In this document: piece by piece, positions 8,644 through 18,152 of the stretch
Layout of the letters: the number at the start of each line of letters is the position of its first letter
Position numbering within the stretch: position 1 is the stretch's first letter
NCBI GenBank assembly: GCA_965261725.1
Contig: CBDHDU010000029.1
Location: 153,172 to 217,171, forward strand
Reading direction: 5' to 3'
DNA length: 64,000 bases
From: CANDOC01 sp965261725
Lineage (GTDB): Bacteria > Pseudomonadota > Gammaproteobacteria > Pseudomonadales > Endozoicomonadaceae
Notes under the pieces: generated by a model
What the model was told of the DNA's origin: nothing
What the model saw: the letters and a program-made list of their open reading frames with translations, nothing else
The model's database searches: none
Program-made: the position numbers and the translations under genes

Positions 8644-9742
8644 TACCTGAGTGAATTCAAGATGCCGGATTTAACCGCTGGAAATTATCGTTAATCCTGC
8701 TGCCCAAGGAAGAACCGATTTCGGGCAATGTCACGTCCAGAAAATGATTAATCTTTTCCCGGAATTCTTTTGCCTGAGCGAAGTATTCATTATTCCGGGC
8801 ATACTCATTCATCACCTTCCATAATCGCTCAATGGGGTTCAGGTTTGGACTGTAAGGGGGGAGGTAATGAAGCTTTATTCCCAGCTCTTCCGCCTCTTTC
8901 ACTACCTCCTGTGAACGATGGTAACCGGCACCATCAAGCACCATGTGAATAACGTTCATGGATGAATAGTTATCCCGAACTTTCTTGAAAAACTCGGTAA
9001 CCGCTTCACTGTTAACCGTATCAAATTGACCGAAAACAGCAGCTTCAATATTGTCCAGATCAATCGCACCGATAATGTTCAGCCGAGTACGGCTACCTGT
9101 CGTATTAATGATTTTATCAATCCCTTTTCGAATCCACCCGGAAGTGATTTTGGTCGCTTGTGTCGGGTGTACCGCATCCATGAATAGTATCACCTCGTCC
9201 TCTGGTAGCGTGGCTTTCAAGGCTTCATAGTGCTCCACAAAACCAGCCTGCTTATCAACATCAGCCTTGTGCGGTACGCCCTTTGGCTTTTTGTAGGTAA
9301 AGCCTTTTTGGTGCAGCCACTTGTTCAGGCCTGATACGGTATATTTGATACCCCAGCGATCGGTAATATAGGCGACGATCTGATGGACGTGTGCGTAAGT
9401 ATATTCAGAAAGGTGTTCGACCAGTTGCCGAGTTTGCTCATCACTCAGGCGGCTTTCACTCCCCCCGTTCTCCGGCCTGAGCTTTTCCTTTTCCAGATAG
9501 GCGTCCAGATGGCGACAAATAGTGTATTCACTTTTTCTCAATGCCTGAGCGATAGCAGACGGTGACCACCCTTCAGACCTGAGCAAAACAGCCTTGATAC
9601 GATCACATTCCCGTGCATCTCGCGATGTTTTGTGGCGAGATTCCAAGGCTACTTTTTGTTGGGCTGTCAGGGTGATTTTCGGCATGTTCGTACAATGTTG
9701 AAAATCGGCTGGAAAATCAAGCAACTTCAATGATCATGGGTA
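8644..9742 (-). mobile_element. IS630-family element, copy A
   Basis: This 1099-bp element has ends TACCTGAGTG...GATCATGGGTA with short related inverted ends, flanked by the target TA on each side (8642-8643 and 9743-9744). It is inserted in IS1380 copy 2. Two practically identical copies of the same length are at 19792-20890 and 45545-46643. Confidence 0.92.
8657..9685 (-). CDS. IS630-family transposase (copy A)
   Basis: This Tc1/mariner-like DDE transposase has 342 residues from the ATG at 9685 (MPKITLTAQQ); the frame continues 15 codons upstream to a TTG. The N-terminus has a helix-turn-helix (SAIAQALRKSEYTICRHLDAYL), and the catalytic domain shows VILFMDAVHPTQ, VIHMVLDGAGYHRSQ and LPPYSPNLNPIERLW, which carry the D, D and E/D positions. 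It is intact and the same protein is encoded by copies B and C, so it is likely active. It runs opposite to the IS1380 gene it interrupts. Confidence 0.93.
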   Translation of the reverse strand: MPKITLTAQQKVALESRHKTSRDARECDRIKAVLLRSEGWSPSAIAQALRKSEYTICRHLDAYLEKEKLRPENGGSESRLSDEQTRQLVEHLSEYTYAHVHQIVAYITDRWGIKYTVSGLNKWLHQKGFTYKKPKGVPHKADVDKQAGFVEHYEALKATLPEDEVILFMDAVHPTQATKITSGWIRKGIDKIINTTGSRTRLNIIGAIDLDNIEAAVFGQFDTVNSEAVTEFFKKVRDNYSSMNVIHMVLDGAGYHRSQEVVKEAEELGIKLHYLPPYSPNLNPIERLWKVMNEYARNNEYFAQAKEFREKINHFLDVTLPEIGSSLGSRINDNFQRLNPAS

Positions 9743-10636
9743 TATGTAGGGAAAGAAGGATGGTGCATAGGAGCTGAGCTTCGCCCTGGCTCACAACATT
9801 CCCAGAATGATTTTGTACCTTTCCTGAACACGGTATTGCACAGACTTCGTCGCGTAACCCGGACCTCGGTATTACTGCGACTCGACAGCGGGCATGACGC
9901 AGAAGACACTCGCAGAGAGATAGCGGATCACAGCAATGTTGATCACATAATCAAGCTCAATCCACGCAAGCAATATACCGTTACTGCCTGGCTGCCAACC
10001 TTTGAGGAAAAAGGCGTGCAGTGGGATGAGCTTCGCCCTGGAAAAACCTGTGCGACACTCTCGATCATCCATGAAACCGACTACGGCCAACAACGGCTTA
10101 TTATCCGTATTATCAAGCGTACTACCGACTCGGTTGGTCAGTATTTTTTAGCACCGGACTACGAGCTGGAGGGTTGGTGGACGACACTAGATGAGGCTGA
10201 ATATAGTGATGATAATGTCATATTGCTTTATGAAGATCATGCGACCAGCGAACAGTTTCACAGTGAGTTCAAGACTGACATGGATCTTGAAAGACTGCCT
10301 TCAGGAAAATTTGATACCAATGATCTTGTAATGTGCCTTGGTGCGGTGGCTTACAACATTTTACGTTACATGGGGCAAACCTGCCTGACCGGCCCTAAAT
10401 CACCTGTTCGTCACAAAGCGCAGCGTCGTAGAATTAAGACAGTTATGCAGGAACTGATCTACCAGTCAGCGCGATTATTAGAACGAGGTCGTCAGTTTAT
10501 TCTGCGTTTTGGTCGTCACAGTCCCGGATTATCCGCCTTCATGGGGCTCTTTCCTGAAAAACAGCTCTGTTAGCTGATCCTATTCTTTTAACGGTTGAAT
10601 GGAGAGATGCTGCTTATGCTGGCAGGATTTCATTCA

Positions 10637-11944
10637 CAATACTCTGGACACTTTCATGCAGCGATAGCACCATAGCTGCTGAACTCCTGATATGCGCCCA
10701 TGACTTTTCTATCATTCATGGTCAATCCTAACTTTTCAAAAACTCTGCACATCAAGTGTTGGTTGAACAAACGACGTTTCCAGCTCGTAATTGAGATCAC
10801 CGTTTTGCCTGTGGTACCTTTTTCTTCCCGGTCAGCCAGTTTGAGCAGATTAAGGGCAGAGAATGAAGCATTAATCTGAGTATGAATCGCCTGCTTATTA
10901 CATGACTGGCAATCTATCAGGCCTGTATATTGCTTGGCATCCCGGAATACAAACTCAATTTGAAAGCGAGCTTTGTAATATTTGACGATAGTCATTGCGT
11001 CCAGCCCTGTATCTGTTGAGTAAATCAGGGCTATGCCTATCTTGTTTTTTCGCTGCACCCTCAGCATCACAACCCGAATGTGACGCTTCAGGCATTTGGA
11101 ATGAACGATGGCAGTATAAACCTCTTCTCCGGCTTCTAACTGACCTACGTGTTCAAACCGGTTCAAGTCTTTTTCGAGATTCACTTTGCCGTCGTAAAGT
11201 TTTGGACGACCTTGCCCTGAGTATGAGCCGTTATAGAGCCACTTCAGGTCGGCATCTGTTCTTAACTTCCCAACAATCTGTAAACCCGCAGCAAGGACTG
11301 CGGACACGAATTTTTCCTTGAAATAGTAGGCGTCCACAGCCAGATAGATTACCCCCATAGCAAGAAGATCTCCGGCCAGTTTCAAAACTTGCTCAGCGTA
11401 AAGGTCAACACGGGTTTTATCTTTCTCGTCCAGCGTCTGCCGGGCATCAAGCGCATAAGCCGTATTGGACTGCAAATCAACAACACCAAGCAAAGATAGC
11501 TCAAGCCCTCGCTCTGATTGACCTGTGCAACCACGCCAAAACATGCCAAGGCCATCGGTCTTCTTGCCACTTTTGGTCATAAAGCTGGCATCGAGCGCTG
11601 CGATTTTCTCTTTGGACGTTAACAGTACGCCGGACAGCATCAGGCAGTTGAGTTTGAAAAAATCGAAGGTCCGGCGATACCAGCGTCTGAATCGTTTTTC
11701 ACTCATGGAGGAGCAAACGGCTCATGTTGCAGAAAGTGGCTTTACCCTGAACGATAATGAGCGTGATAAGCAATTGGAAGATGAATGTTTTTTGGGGCTT
11801 TTTGACCTTGGACATCTTGCCCAGAGCGGTCTTTACTATGTTATCCATGAGAGGAAAGTGGCAGCGAGCATAGAGGGTTTGGCTTCTCTATTATCGCTAT
11901 TTTCTCTCATGGTCACTTTCGTCTGAAAACTGTCCACAGTATTG
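10637..11944 (-). mobile_element. IS4-family element, copy 1
   Basis: The ends are CAATACTCTGGACACTTTC (left) and, read backwards, CAATACTGTGGACAGTTTTC (right). A 5-bp duplication ATTCA flanks it (10632-10636 and 11945-11949). It lies in the non-coding right part of IS1380 copy 2. Its 1308 bp are one base longer than the reconstructed second copy (1307 bp), matching the one-base frameshift in its gene. Confidence 0.93.
10654..11848 (-). pseudogene. IS4-family transposase with an N-terminal frameshift
   Basis: The open frame (10654-11706, 350 residues) is an IS4-type transposase. It carries DASFMTKSGKKTDG with the first Asp, YLAVDAYYFKEKF with the second, and the signature Y-2-R-3-E-6-K in YYKARFQIEFVFRDAK. 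Compared with copy 2 the true start should be at 11848 (MDNIVKTALGK). Near 11707-11712 this copy reads CGTTTGCTCC where copy 2 reads CGTTACTCC, one base more, which throws the first 47 residues out of frame. No intact IS4 gene remains in the window. Confidence 0.87.
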
Positions 11945-12204
11945 ATTCATATTCAGGGTTGAAATTCCCCAACATCATTTAAATACATGCTGATTTTTTT
12001 GACTTTGCTTTACCATTCTCTGGCAAGTTTCAAAAAAACATAACCCTATTCTGTAGGTTTGAATCCATGGGATGAAAAAGCTTCTCTATAATCAAGAAGT
12101 CACGGATTCAGGTTTGAATGAATATTTTCGACGGGAAAAATGGTACTCGCCCTCCGGACAATGTAAAATTGCCCTTTTTCTAGACGTGATAACAGGCACC
12201 GCTC

Positions 12205-12699
12205 ATGGTCATTCTTCATACCAGTTTCGGCGATATCAAACTGGAACTCGACGCGGGAAAAGCACCCAAAACTGTAGCTAATTTTATTAACTACGTTAAA
12301 AAGGGTCATTACGATGGCACTATTTTCCACCGCGTTATTGATGGCTTTATGATCCAGGGCGGCGGTTATGCCCCGGGTATGGATGAAAAGAGCACCGACG
12401 CTCCTATCGAAAACGAAGCTGATAACGGTCTGAAAAACAGTGCCGGCACTGTTGCCATGGCTCGTACCATGGACCCGCATTCTGCCAGCGCCCAGTTTTT
12501 CATTAACGTGGCTGACAACGACTTCCTGAACCACACCGCCAAGACTCAGCAAGGCTGGGGCTACGCAGTATTCGGCAAAGTGGTTGAAGGTATGGACGTC
12601 GTTGAAAAGCTCAAGAGCATCCGCACCGGCAACTTCGGTTACCATCAGGACGTTCCGACTGAAGATATTCTGATCGAATCTGCAGAAGTTGTGGAGTAA
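12205..12699 (+). CDS. ppiB: Peptidyl-prolyl cis-trans isomerase B (cyclophilin)
   Basis: This cytoplasmic cyclophilin (164 residues, typical for PpiB) speeds proline isomerisation during protein folding. The family core is visible: GTIFHRVIDGFMIQGG (about 36-51), ARTMDPHSASAQFFINVADNDFLN (about 86-110) and WGYAVFGKVVEGMDVV. No signal peptide is present, which separates it from periplasmic PpiA. It starts 92 bases after the right duplication of the IS1380 nest, so its original promoter region has been moved away by 5.5 kb. The gap to lpxH is six bases, hence an operon. Confidence 0.96.
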   Translation: MVILHTSFGDIKLELDAGKAPKTVANFINYVKKGHYDGTIFHRVIDGFMIQGGGYAPGMDEKSTDAPIENEADNGLKNSAGTVAMARTMDPHSASAQFFINVADNDFLNHTAKTQQGWGYAVFGKVVEGMDVVEKLKSIRTGNFGYHQDVPTEDILIESAEVVE

Positions 12700-12705
12700 G
12701 CAGAT

Positions 12706-13425
12706 TTGACGGTCCACTTTATCTCGGACTTGCATCTGCACCCGAATCGCCCGGATATCTTCCGGGCTTTTCGGGATTACATGTCTCAGACCGCCCCCCA
12801 AGCTGACAGCCTTTATATTCTCGGTGATTTTTTCGAATACTGGATTGGCGATGACAGCATCGACGATTTCCAGCAGCAGGTGATTGATTGCCTGAAAGCT
12901 TATACCGATACCGGGAAGCAGCTTTATTTTTTACATGGAAACCGGGATTTTCTGGTTGGTAACGGCTTTGCCAAGGCCTGCAACTGTGAACTGCTGGCTG
13001 ACCCGACAACAATTAAGTTCGGCAATGAAACCGTTGTTATCAGCCATGGCGATATGCTTTGCACGACAGATGAAAAATATATGCGTTTTCGCCGGATCGT
13101 TCGCAACCGCTTAGTTCAGGACACCTTTCTTTCTCTGCCTCGTTTTGTCCGCCAACGTATTGCCAGAAAACTGCGCCAGCAGAGCCGCACGGCAAACAGC
13201 CGTAAGGATTATCGTTTTCTTGATGTTACACCGGATGCTGTTGATCAGCTGTTGCAGGAAGAGCAGGCAACAGCTTTGATTCACGGCCATACCCATCGCG
13301 CTAAAGTACATACAACCGGAATACCCGGCACCAGACGCATTGTATTGGGAGACTGGAACAAAAGCGGCTGGTACCTGGCATACAATGACGAACAAGACTT
13401 CAAGCTGCACTCATTCACAATATGA
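12706..13425 (+). CDS. lpxH: UDP-2,3-diacylglucosamine diphosphatase
   Basis: LpxH (239 residues) cleaves UDP-2,3-diacylglucosamine to lipid X, an early step of lipid A synthesis on the inner face of the inner membrane. The calcineurin-like metallophosphatase motifs are all present: DLHL (FISDLHLHPNRP), GDFFEYWIGDD, GNRDF (LHGNRDFLVG), and the GHTH type motif HGHTHRAKVH near residue 195. The start is TTG at 12706, six bases after ppiB. Its 3' end overlaps by about ten bases the convergent remains of a DUF917 gene. Confidence 0.96.
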   Translation: MTVHFISDLHLHPNRPDIFRAFRDYMSQTAPQADSLYILGDFFEYWIGDDSIDDFQQQVIDCLKAYTDTGKQLYFLHGNRDFLVGNGFAKACNCELLADPTTIKFGNETVVISHGDMLCTTDEKYMRFRRIVRNRLVQDTFLSLPRFVRQRIARKLRQQSRTANSRKDYRFLDVTPDAVDQLLQEEQATALIHGHTHRAKVHTTGIPGTRRIVLGDWNKSGWYLAYNDEQDFKLHSFTI

Positions 13426-14095
13426 TGCAGTTTTTGGTTTTTTCCTGCCGTTGCTGATATTCAGTGCAGATGGATTCACCCTCTTCACGAGGGTTTTCCA
13501 TAACCTTCATTTCAATATCATCAAGCCCCAACTCTTTAGGACCCGCAAGTTTTGCAGCAATACCATGACGATAGTGTCTCGGTGACGGCGCTGTAATTAC
13601 CGCAACCCGCAAACCGATCTGCAATTCATCAACAAAGATGCCACGCCCGGTGTCAGCGTCGATAATACAGACGAGATCAGGTACTGTTGCTTCAACGTTA
13701 TCATCAATACTGCACATCAGATTTTCGTTCTTGAACTTTACTTTAGCCTTGGATTTTTTCTTGAGAGGATCCTGAGATTCAATCGTCACCTCACCAATCA
13801 CCTGAATGCCCGTTCTCCTCAATACATCCTGAATCACACCCGTAATCAATTTGCGTCCCTTCATCACATCAACCAGCTCATCTACCGGGTTTTTCTTTTC
13901 AGCACGGGCATTGTGCAAACAGGCCCCTATCCGCCAGGCCAGACTATAAGAATGCTGAACACACTGCGTCTGCAACTGCTGTTTATTGGGGTGTGAGCGG
14001 GAATTGATGTAGGAAAAACGACTACCGTGAGCTACTTTCATCAAATCATAAGTACCCGGATAATAGTTTTCATATATTGAATGCTTATTCAGCAT
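13415..14095 (-). pseudogene. DUF917-family protein, C-terminal fragment
   Basis: This frame carries the C-terminal part of a DUF917 protein (a hydantoinase-associated family). It shows VPDLVCIIDADTGRGIFVDE followed by LQIGLRVAVITAPSP, and GPKELGLDDIEM, preceded by a SLAWRIGACLHNARAEKK helix that aligns with the SLALRIGRALREAR segment of the family. The N-terminal half is at 16527-17273 on the same strand, separated by an IS630- and an ISKra4-type element. The ATG at 14095 is internal to the original gene. The family's enzymes act on cyclic amides or thiohydantoins, but the substrate is unknown here and the gene is dead. Confidence 0.75.
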
Positions 14096-14100
14096 ACGAT

Positions 14101-15194
14101 AGTACTGCTTGGCAGTGAGCTATATTATTTGTTATTGCAACTCTGCGTCTGTTGTTATGAAGAAGACTGCTTGCTCCATCACTGATAGTGCCATTATCCA
14201 TACGCTAAAGTGCGCCATGCGCAACGGGTCTTTGCCTTGCGTAAGAGAGCGTGCTCATGCGGTATTGCTCAGCTTGAAGGGGTACTCTCTGTCCCAGATA
14301 GCGGATGTTTTTGATGTTCAGTATCAGACAGTCTCTCGGTGGATTGATGACTGGGAGTTCTTAGGTATACGAGGGCTATACAAAGCCCATGGCGGCGGTC
14401 CGCAGCCGATCTACAATGCTCAGGAAACGCAACGCCTCGCTGAACTGATTTCAGAGGAGCCTCGCCGCATATCTTATGCGCAGGCAAAACTTGAAGAAGA
14501 AACTGGCAAATCGGCTTCATTAAAAACTCTGAAGAGGATGGCAAAAAAAAATCGGGCTGGTTTACAAGCGGGTACGAAAGTCCTGTCGGCATAAGCGAGA
14601 TCAAGAATCTTTTGAGCGCCGTCATCACGCGCTGAAAAATGCTCAGGAAGCTGAGCGCAAAGGCCTTATAAATCTGTTCTATTTTGATGAGTCGGGCTTC
14701 TCCCAACAACCGTGCATTCCATATGCCTGGCAACAGAAGGGAGAGCAGTTGAGAGTTTCCTCGGTCAATAGTCAGCGCATAAATGTTCTGGGTTTCATGA
14801 ATCGTGATAACGATTTGTTTTACTATCCTGTCTGCGGAGCAGTGACTGGTGATGAAGTCATCCGTGTATTTGAAGATTTTGCTGAACAGATGCAAGACCC
14901 GAAATACAGCACTGGCGACCGGTACACTTTGGTGGTAGTCGATAATGCCAGCATTCATACCTGCAAAAAGTTCCGAGAGAAACTGGATGATTGGATGATC
15001 GAAAAGAAGCTGATTGTTTGCTATCTGCCCACCTATTCACCGGAATTAAATCTGATTGAGATTTTATGGGACAAGGTAAAGTATGAGTGGCTTAACCTCT
15101 TGAAGATTATGAACTTTGCTGAATTCCAAAAAGAACTAAAACGTGTTTTTGATATGTTTGGTCAGGAATATATGATTTCATTTGTCTGAGTACT
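14101..15194 (+). mobile_element. IS630-family element, second type
   Basis: The element is defined by its transposase and by AGTACT-containing sequences at both ends (AGTACTGCTTGGCAG at 14101; AGTACTCAGACAAATG read backwards from 15194). The flanks contain TA (14100-14101 and 15195-15196), but the exact ends are uncertain by a base or two. It interrupts the DUF917 gene. Confidence 0.65.
14157..15189 (+). pseudogene. IS630-family transposase in two frames (A9 slip site)
   Basis: The first frame (MKKTACSITD from 14157) carries the helix-turn-helix (SLSQIADVFDVQYQTVSRWI). The second carries the catalytic domain: LFYFDESGFSQQP, LVVVDNASIHTCKKF and LPTYSPELNLIEILW. The switch is at a run of nine A near 14543-14551. 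With eight A the reading continues smoothly as AKKIGLVYKRVRKSCRHKR and on into the second part. The break may be a real mutation, a programmed slippage site, or a homopolymer error. Both halves are otherwise undamaged. Confidence 0.8.
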
Positions 15195-15199
15195 TAATA

Positions 15200-16527
15200 G
15201 ACGTAAGCACGGCCTTTGCCCCGTATGACTGCTCAAATTCTATCATCTGAAAATCAAGAAACGCAGATACTCATCACTATTCAGCACGGCAACTCAATGC
15301 TCGATTTCGAGACCAGCCTTCAGGGTAGCCTCAATCAAGCTGGAACGCTTGGAGCAGAAAAACAACTGGAACACATGGACACCGACGGTTCGCCCATAAA
15401 GGTAGGTGGTATTCATATGACCAGCAAGAATAAAAAAGAACCCAAGGTCTACGAAACGTCATGGGGAGCCGTCAAAGTTCCGCGTTATATTTACCAGAGC
15501 AGTCAGGGGGGAGAAACCTTTTGCCCTCTGGATCAGAATGCCCGGATTATTGTCAATTCGACTCCGGCTTTTGCTCGCATGGTGAGCTGGAAGTATGCCC
15601 AGATGGCAGCCCCTCAGGTAGAAGACGATCTGCGACAAAATCATGGTCGTAATAGCAGTCGTTCAACACTTCGTGATTTAGCCGATGTGGTGGCAAGTAT
15701 TGCACAGGCCAAAGAAGAAAGGTGGGTATACGATATTCCAGAGTTACCAAAGCCCGTGACAACAGTAGCCATAGGGCTTGATGGAGCAAATCTGTTGTAC
15801 TACGAAGGCTATCGGATCGCTATGTGCGGCACTATCAGCCTCTATGATGATGAAGGCGAGCGTCTTCATACAATCTACTGTGCAGAGGCACCGGAATACG
15901 GCAAGCAAACCTTCATTAACCGTTTTACTGGAGAAATCCAGAAGGTTAAGGATAGATTCCCTGAGGCGGTTTATGTGGGGGTTGCTGACGGAGCGGCGGA
16001 TAACTGGACATTTTTAGAATCCTTTACATCTATCCACGTGCTGGACTTTTATCACGTGTCTGAATATGTTGCTGACGCTGCTGAGGCACTTTATCCGGGA
16101 AAGAAAGCCACACAGGAAAGGCATGCATGGTTCAAGCAGAAGCTACACGACCTGAAACACGATGAAGGCGCAGCACAAAGCCTGCGGCGAGAGCTTGAAC
16201 GGGCAACACCGGGCAACAACCGTACCGCCTCTATGGAAAAGTTGATGAAAGCGAGAACCTACTTTAAAAATCACTGGCACCAAATGATTTATCCTGAAGC
16301 CAGAAAGAGGAGCTTACCCATTGGTTCAGGTGTTACGGAAGCGGCTTGCAAGAGTTTGGTAAAGCAACGTATGTGCCGCTCTGGCATGCGCTGGAAAGAG
16401 CAAGGTGCATCAATGTTGTTGACGTTGAGAGCATTAGTTTGTTCGTCCGGGCAATGGGATGCATTCTGGTCAAAAATGAATCGCTATGGTTTTCCCGTCG
16501 CACACAACCTCTTCCCGGTACATTGAT
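15200..16527 (+). mobile_element. ISKra4-family element (ends approximate)
   Basis: The element is defined by its transposase. Inserted DNA separates the remains of the DUF917 gene on both sides. I could not find convincing inverted ends or a target duplication, so the limits are estimates; AGCAC occurs at both junctions (near 15207 and 16531). Confidence 0.55.
15216..16526 (+). CDS. ISKra4-family transposase
   Basis: The transposase has 436 residues of the ISKra4 type, formerly lumped with IS1548-like or uncharacterised families. Typical landmarks are the ETSWGAVKVPRYIYQ and GETFCPLDQNARI region, VAIGLDGANLLYYEGYRIAMCGTISLYD (first Asp, about 186), YVGVADGAADNWTFLES (second Asp, about 258), VLDFYHVSEYVADAAEALYPG, and LPIGSGVTEAACKSLVKQRM with the late Glu (about 375). 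The frame is complete, so the element may be active. The start may be MTAQIL four codons in. Confidence 0.85.
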   Translation: MPRMTAQILSSENQETQILITIQHGNSMLDFETSLQGSLNQAGTLGAEKQLEHMDTDGSPIKVGGIHMTSKNKKEPKVYETSWGAVKVPRYIYQSSQGGETFCPLDQNARIIVNSTPAFARMVSWKYAQMAAPQVEDDLRQNHGRNSSRSTLRDLADVVASIAQAKEERWVYDIPELPKPVTTVAIGLDGANLLYYEGYRIAMCGTISLYDDEGERLHTIYCAEAPEYGKQTFINRFTGEIQKVKDRFPEAVYVGVADGAADNWTFLESFTSIHVLDFYHVSEYVADAAEALYPGKKATQERHAWFKQKLHDLKHDEGAAQSLRRELERATPGNNRTASMEKLMKARTYFKNHWHQMIYPEARKRSLPIGSGVTEAACKSLVKQRMCRSGMRWKEQGASMLLTLRALVCSSGQWDAFWSKMNRYGFPVAHNLFPVH

Positions 16528-17273
16528 CAGGCAGCACACCCGTTTATTGAGTAAAGGCGTTGCAACTGCTGCAATGGCACTGTGATTTTCGAGCAAATGA
16601 CTAACCATCATGCCGTGCAGCTGTTTCAAATCATCGTTCTGGAACACGGTAGGCTGAGAGCGAATACCCGCCATCACCAGCTGTCCACAGCGGTTTTCAG
16701 GCGGATGCATCGGTAAATATTGCACCACTTCAGGAAAAGCTCGACCCATACCATCAGCATCCACACAGGGAAGATCAGTCATCACCGCACAACAAAGCGG
16801 TTCGGTACCATTGGTTCCTCCCATTTCTATCGACATAACGGCATCCGGTATCCTGTCTGATATCTCCGCCATTTTATCAACTGCCGTATTAAACTCTTTT
16901 CCGGACCCCACAATTTCTGTTAATACCGTAGGCGCGCCCATAAAACCCACCGGCACGACAAAGTCACCATCTTCCAAAGCCTTCGGCGCGATAATGCAAG
17001 CATCTTTGCCAGTCTTGAGCAATTCCCTCAAACGCAGCTTTGCCTGCAAGGTATTGCCGCCACCACCGCACCCGAGCACCGAGCAACCTTCTGCAAGAAG
17101 ATCGACATCTTCAAGCGATAAATGCCATACGCCTTCGCTATCAACATTAGGCACGGTAACTGACCTGGCTGTTTCCTCATTTTCACTGTCAGGTAGTTTT
17201 TGGGGCATAGCATGAGGCATAGCACCGGAAACAGATGTAAAAGAAAAAGTATCCCCTGTAACATCTTCCAGAT
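16527..17273 (-). pseudogene. DUF917-family protein, N-terminal part
   Basis: The conserved DUF917 core is clear: LSLEDVDLLAEGCSVLGCGGGG followed by NTLQAKLRLREL (CGGGG is the hallmark), DFVVPVGFMGAPTVLTE, and MSIEMGGTNGTEPLCCAVMTDLPCVDADGMGRAFPEV, together about 220 residues of the N-terminal domain. Upstream of MPHAMPQ the same frame stays open to 17273, where IS4 copy 2 begins, so the natural start is also lost. The 3' side is cut by the ISKra4 element and the rest of the gene is at 13415-14095. The original metabolic role is unknown. Confidence 0.75.
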
Positions 17274-18152
17274 CAATACTGTGGACAGTTTTCAGACGAA
17301 AGTGACCATGAGAGAAAATAGCGATAATAGAGAAGCCAAACCCTCTATGCTCGCTGCCACTTTCCTCTCATGGATAACATAGTAAAGACCGCTCTGGGCA
17401 AGATGTCCAAGGTCAAAAAGCCCCAAAAAACATTCATCTTCCAATTGCTTATCACGCTCATTATCGTTCAGGGTAAAGCCACTTTCTGCAACATGAGCCG
17501 TTACTCCTCCATGAGTGAAAAACGATTCAGACGCTGGTATCGCCGGACCTTCGATTTTTTCAAACTCAACTGCCTGATGCTGTCCGGCGTACTGTTAACG
17601 TCCAAAGAGAAAATCGCAGCGCTCGATGCCAGCTTTATGACCAAAAGTGGCAAGAAGACCGATGGCCTTGGCATGTTTTGGCGTGGTTGCACAGGTCAAT
17701 CAGAGCGAGGGCTTGAGCTATCTTTGCTTGGTGTTGTTGATTTGCAGTCCAATACGGCTTATGCGCTTGATGCCCGGCAGACGCTGGACGAGAAAGATAA
17801 AACCCGTGTTGACCTTTACGCTGAGCAAGTTTTGAAACTGGCCGGAGATCTTCTTGCTATGGGGGTAATCTATCTGGCTGTGGACGCCTACTATTTCAAG
17901 GAAAAATTCGTGTCCGCAGTCCTTGCTGCGGGTTTACAGATTGTTGGGAAGTTAAGAACAGATGCCGACCTGAAGTGGCTCTATAGCGGCTCGTACTCAG
18001 GGCAAGGTCGTCCAAAACTTTACGACGGCAAAGTGAATCTCGAAAAAGACTTGAACCGGTTTGAACACGTAGGTCAGTTAGAAGCCGGAGAAGAGGTTTA
18101 TACTGCCATCGTTCATTCCAAATGCCTGAAGCGTCACATTCGGGTTGTGATG

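Larger units (their letters stand above)
6752..10573 (+). pseudogene. IS1380 transposase split by ISL3 and IS630
   Basis: The transposase starts with GTG at 6752, the same offset from the left end as in the intact copy. It runs to 6852, resumes at 8236-8643 after ISL3, and continues from 9745 to 10573 after IS630. The pieces together reproduce the 445-residue protein encoded at 35775-37112. The frames at 8240-8650 and 9836-10573 are its fragments. No single product can be made, so this copy depends on transposase from other copies. Confidence 0.92.
6644..12112 (+). mobile_element. IS1380-family element, copy 2, carrying three nested IS elements
   Basis: The left end CCTGAATCCGTGAGTTC starts at 6644 and the right end GAAGTCACGGATTCAGG stops at 12112. 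Both sides are flanked by the 5-bp duplication TTTGA (6639-6643 and 12113-12117), so this began as one insertion. Inside lie ISL3 (6853-8227), IS630 (8644-9742) and IS4 (10637-11944). Subtracting them with their duplications (8, 2 and 5 bp) leaves exactly 1672 bp, the length of the intact copy at 35667-37338. Confidence 0.95.
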
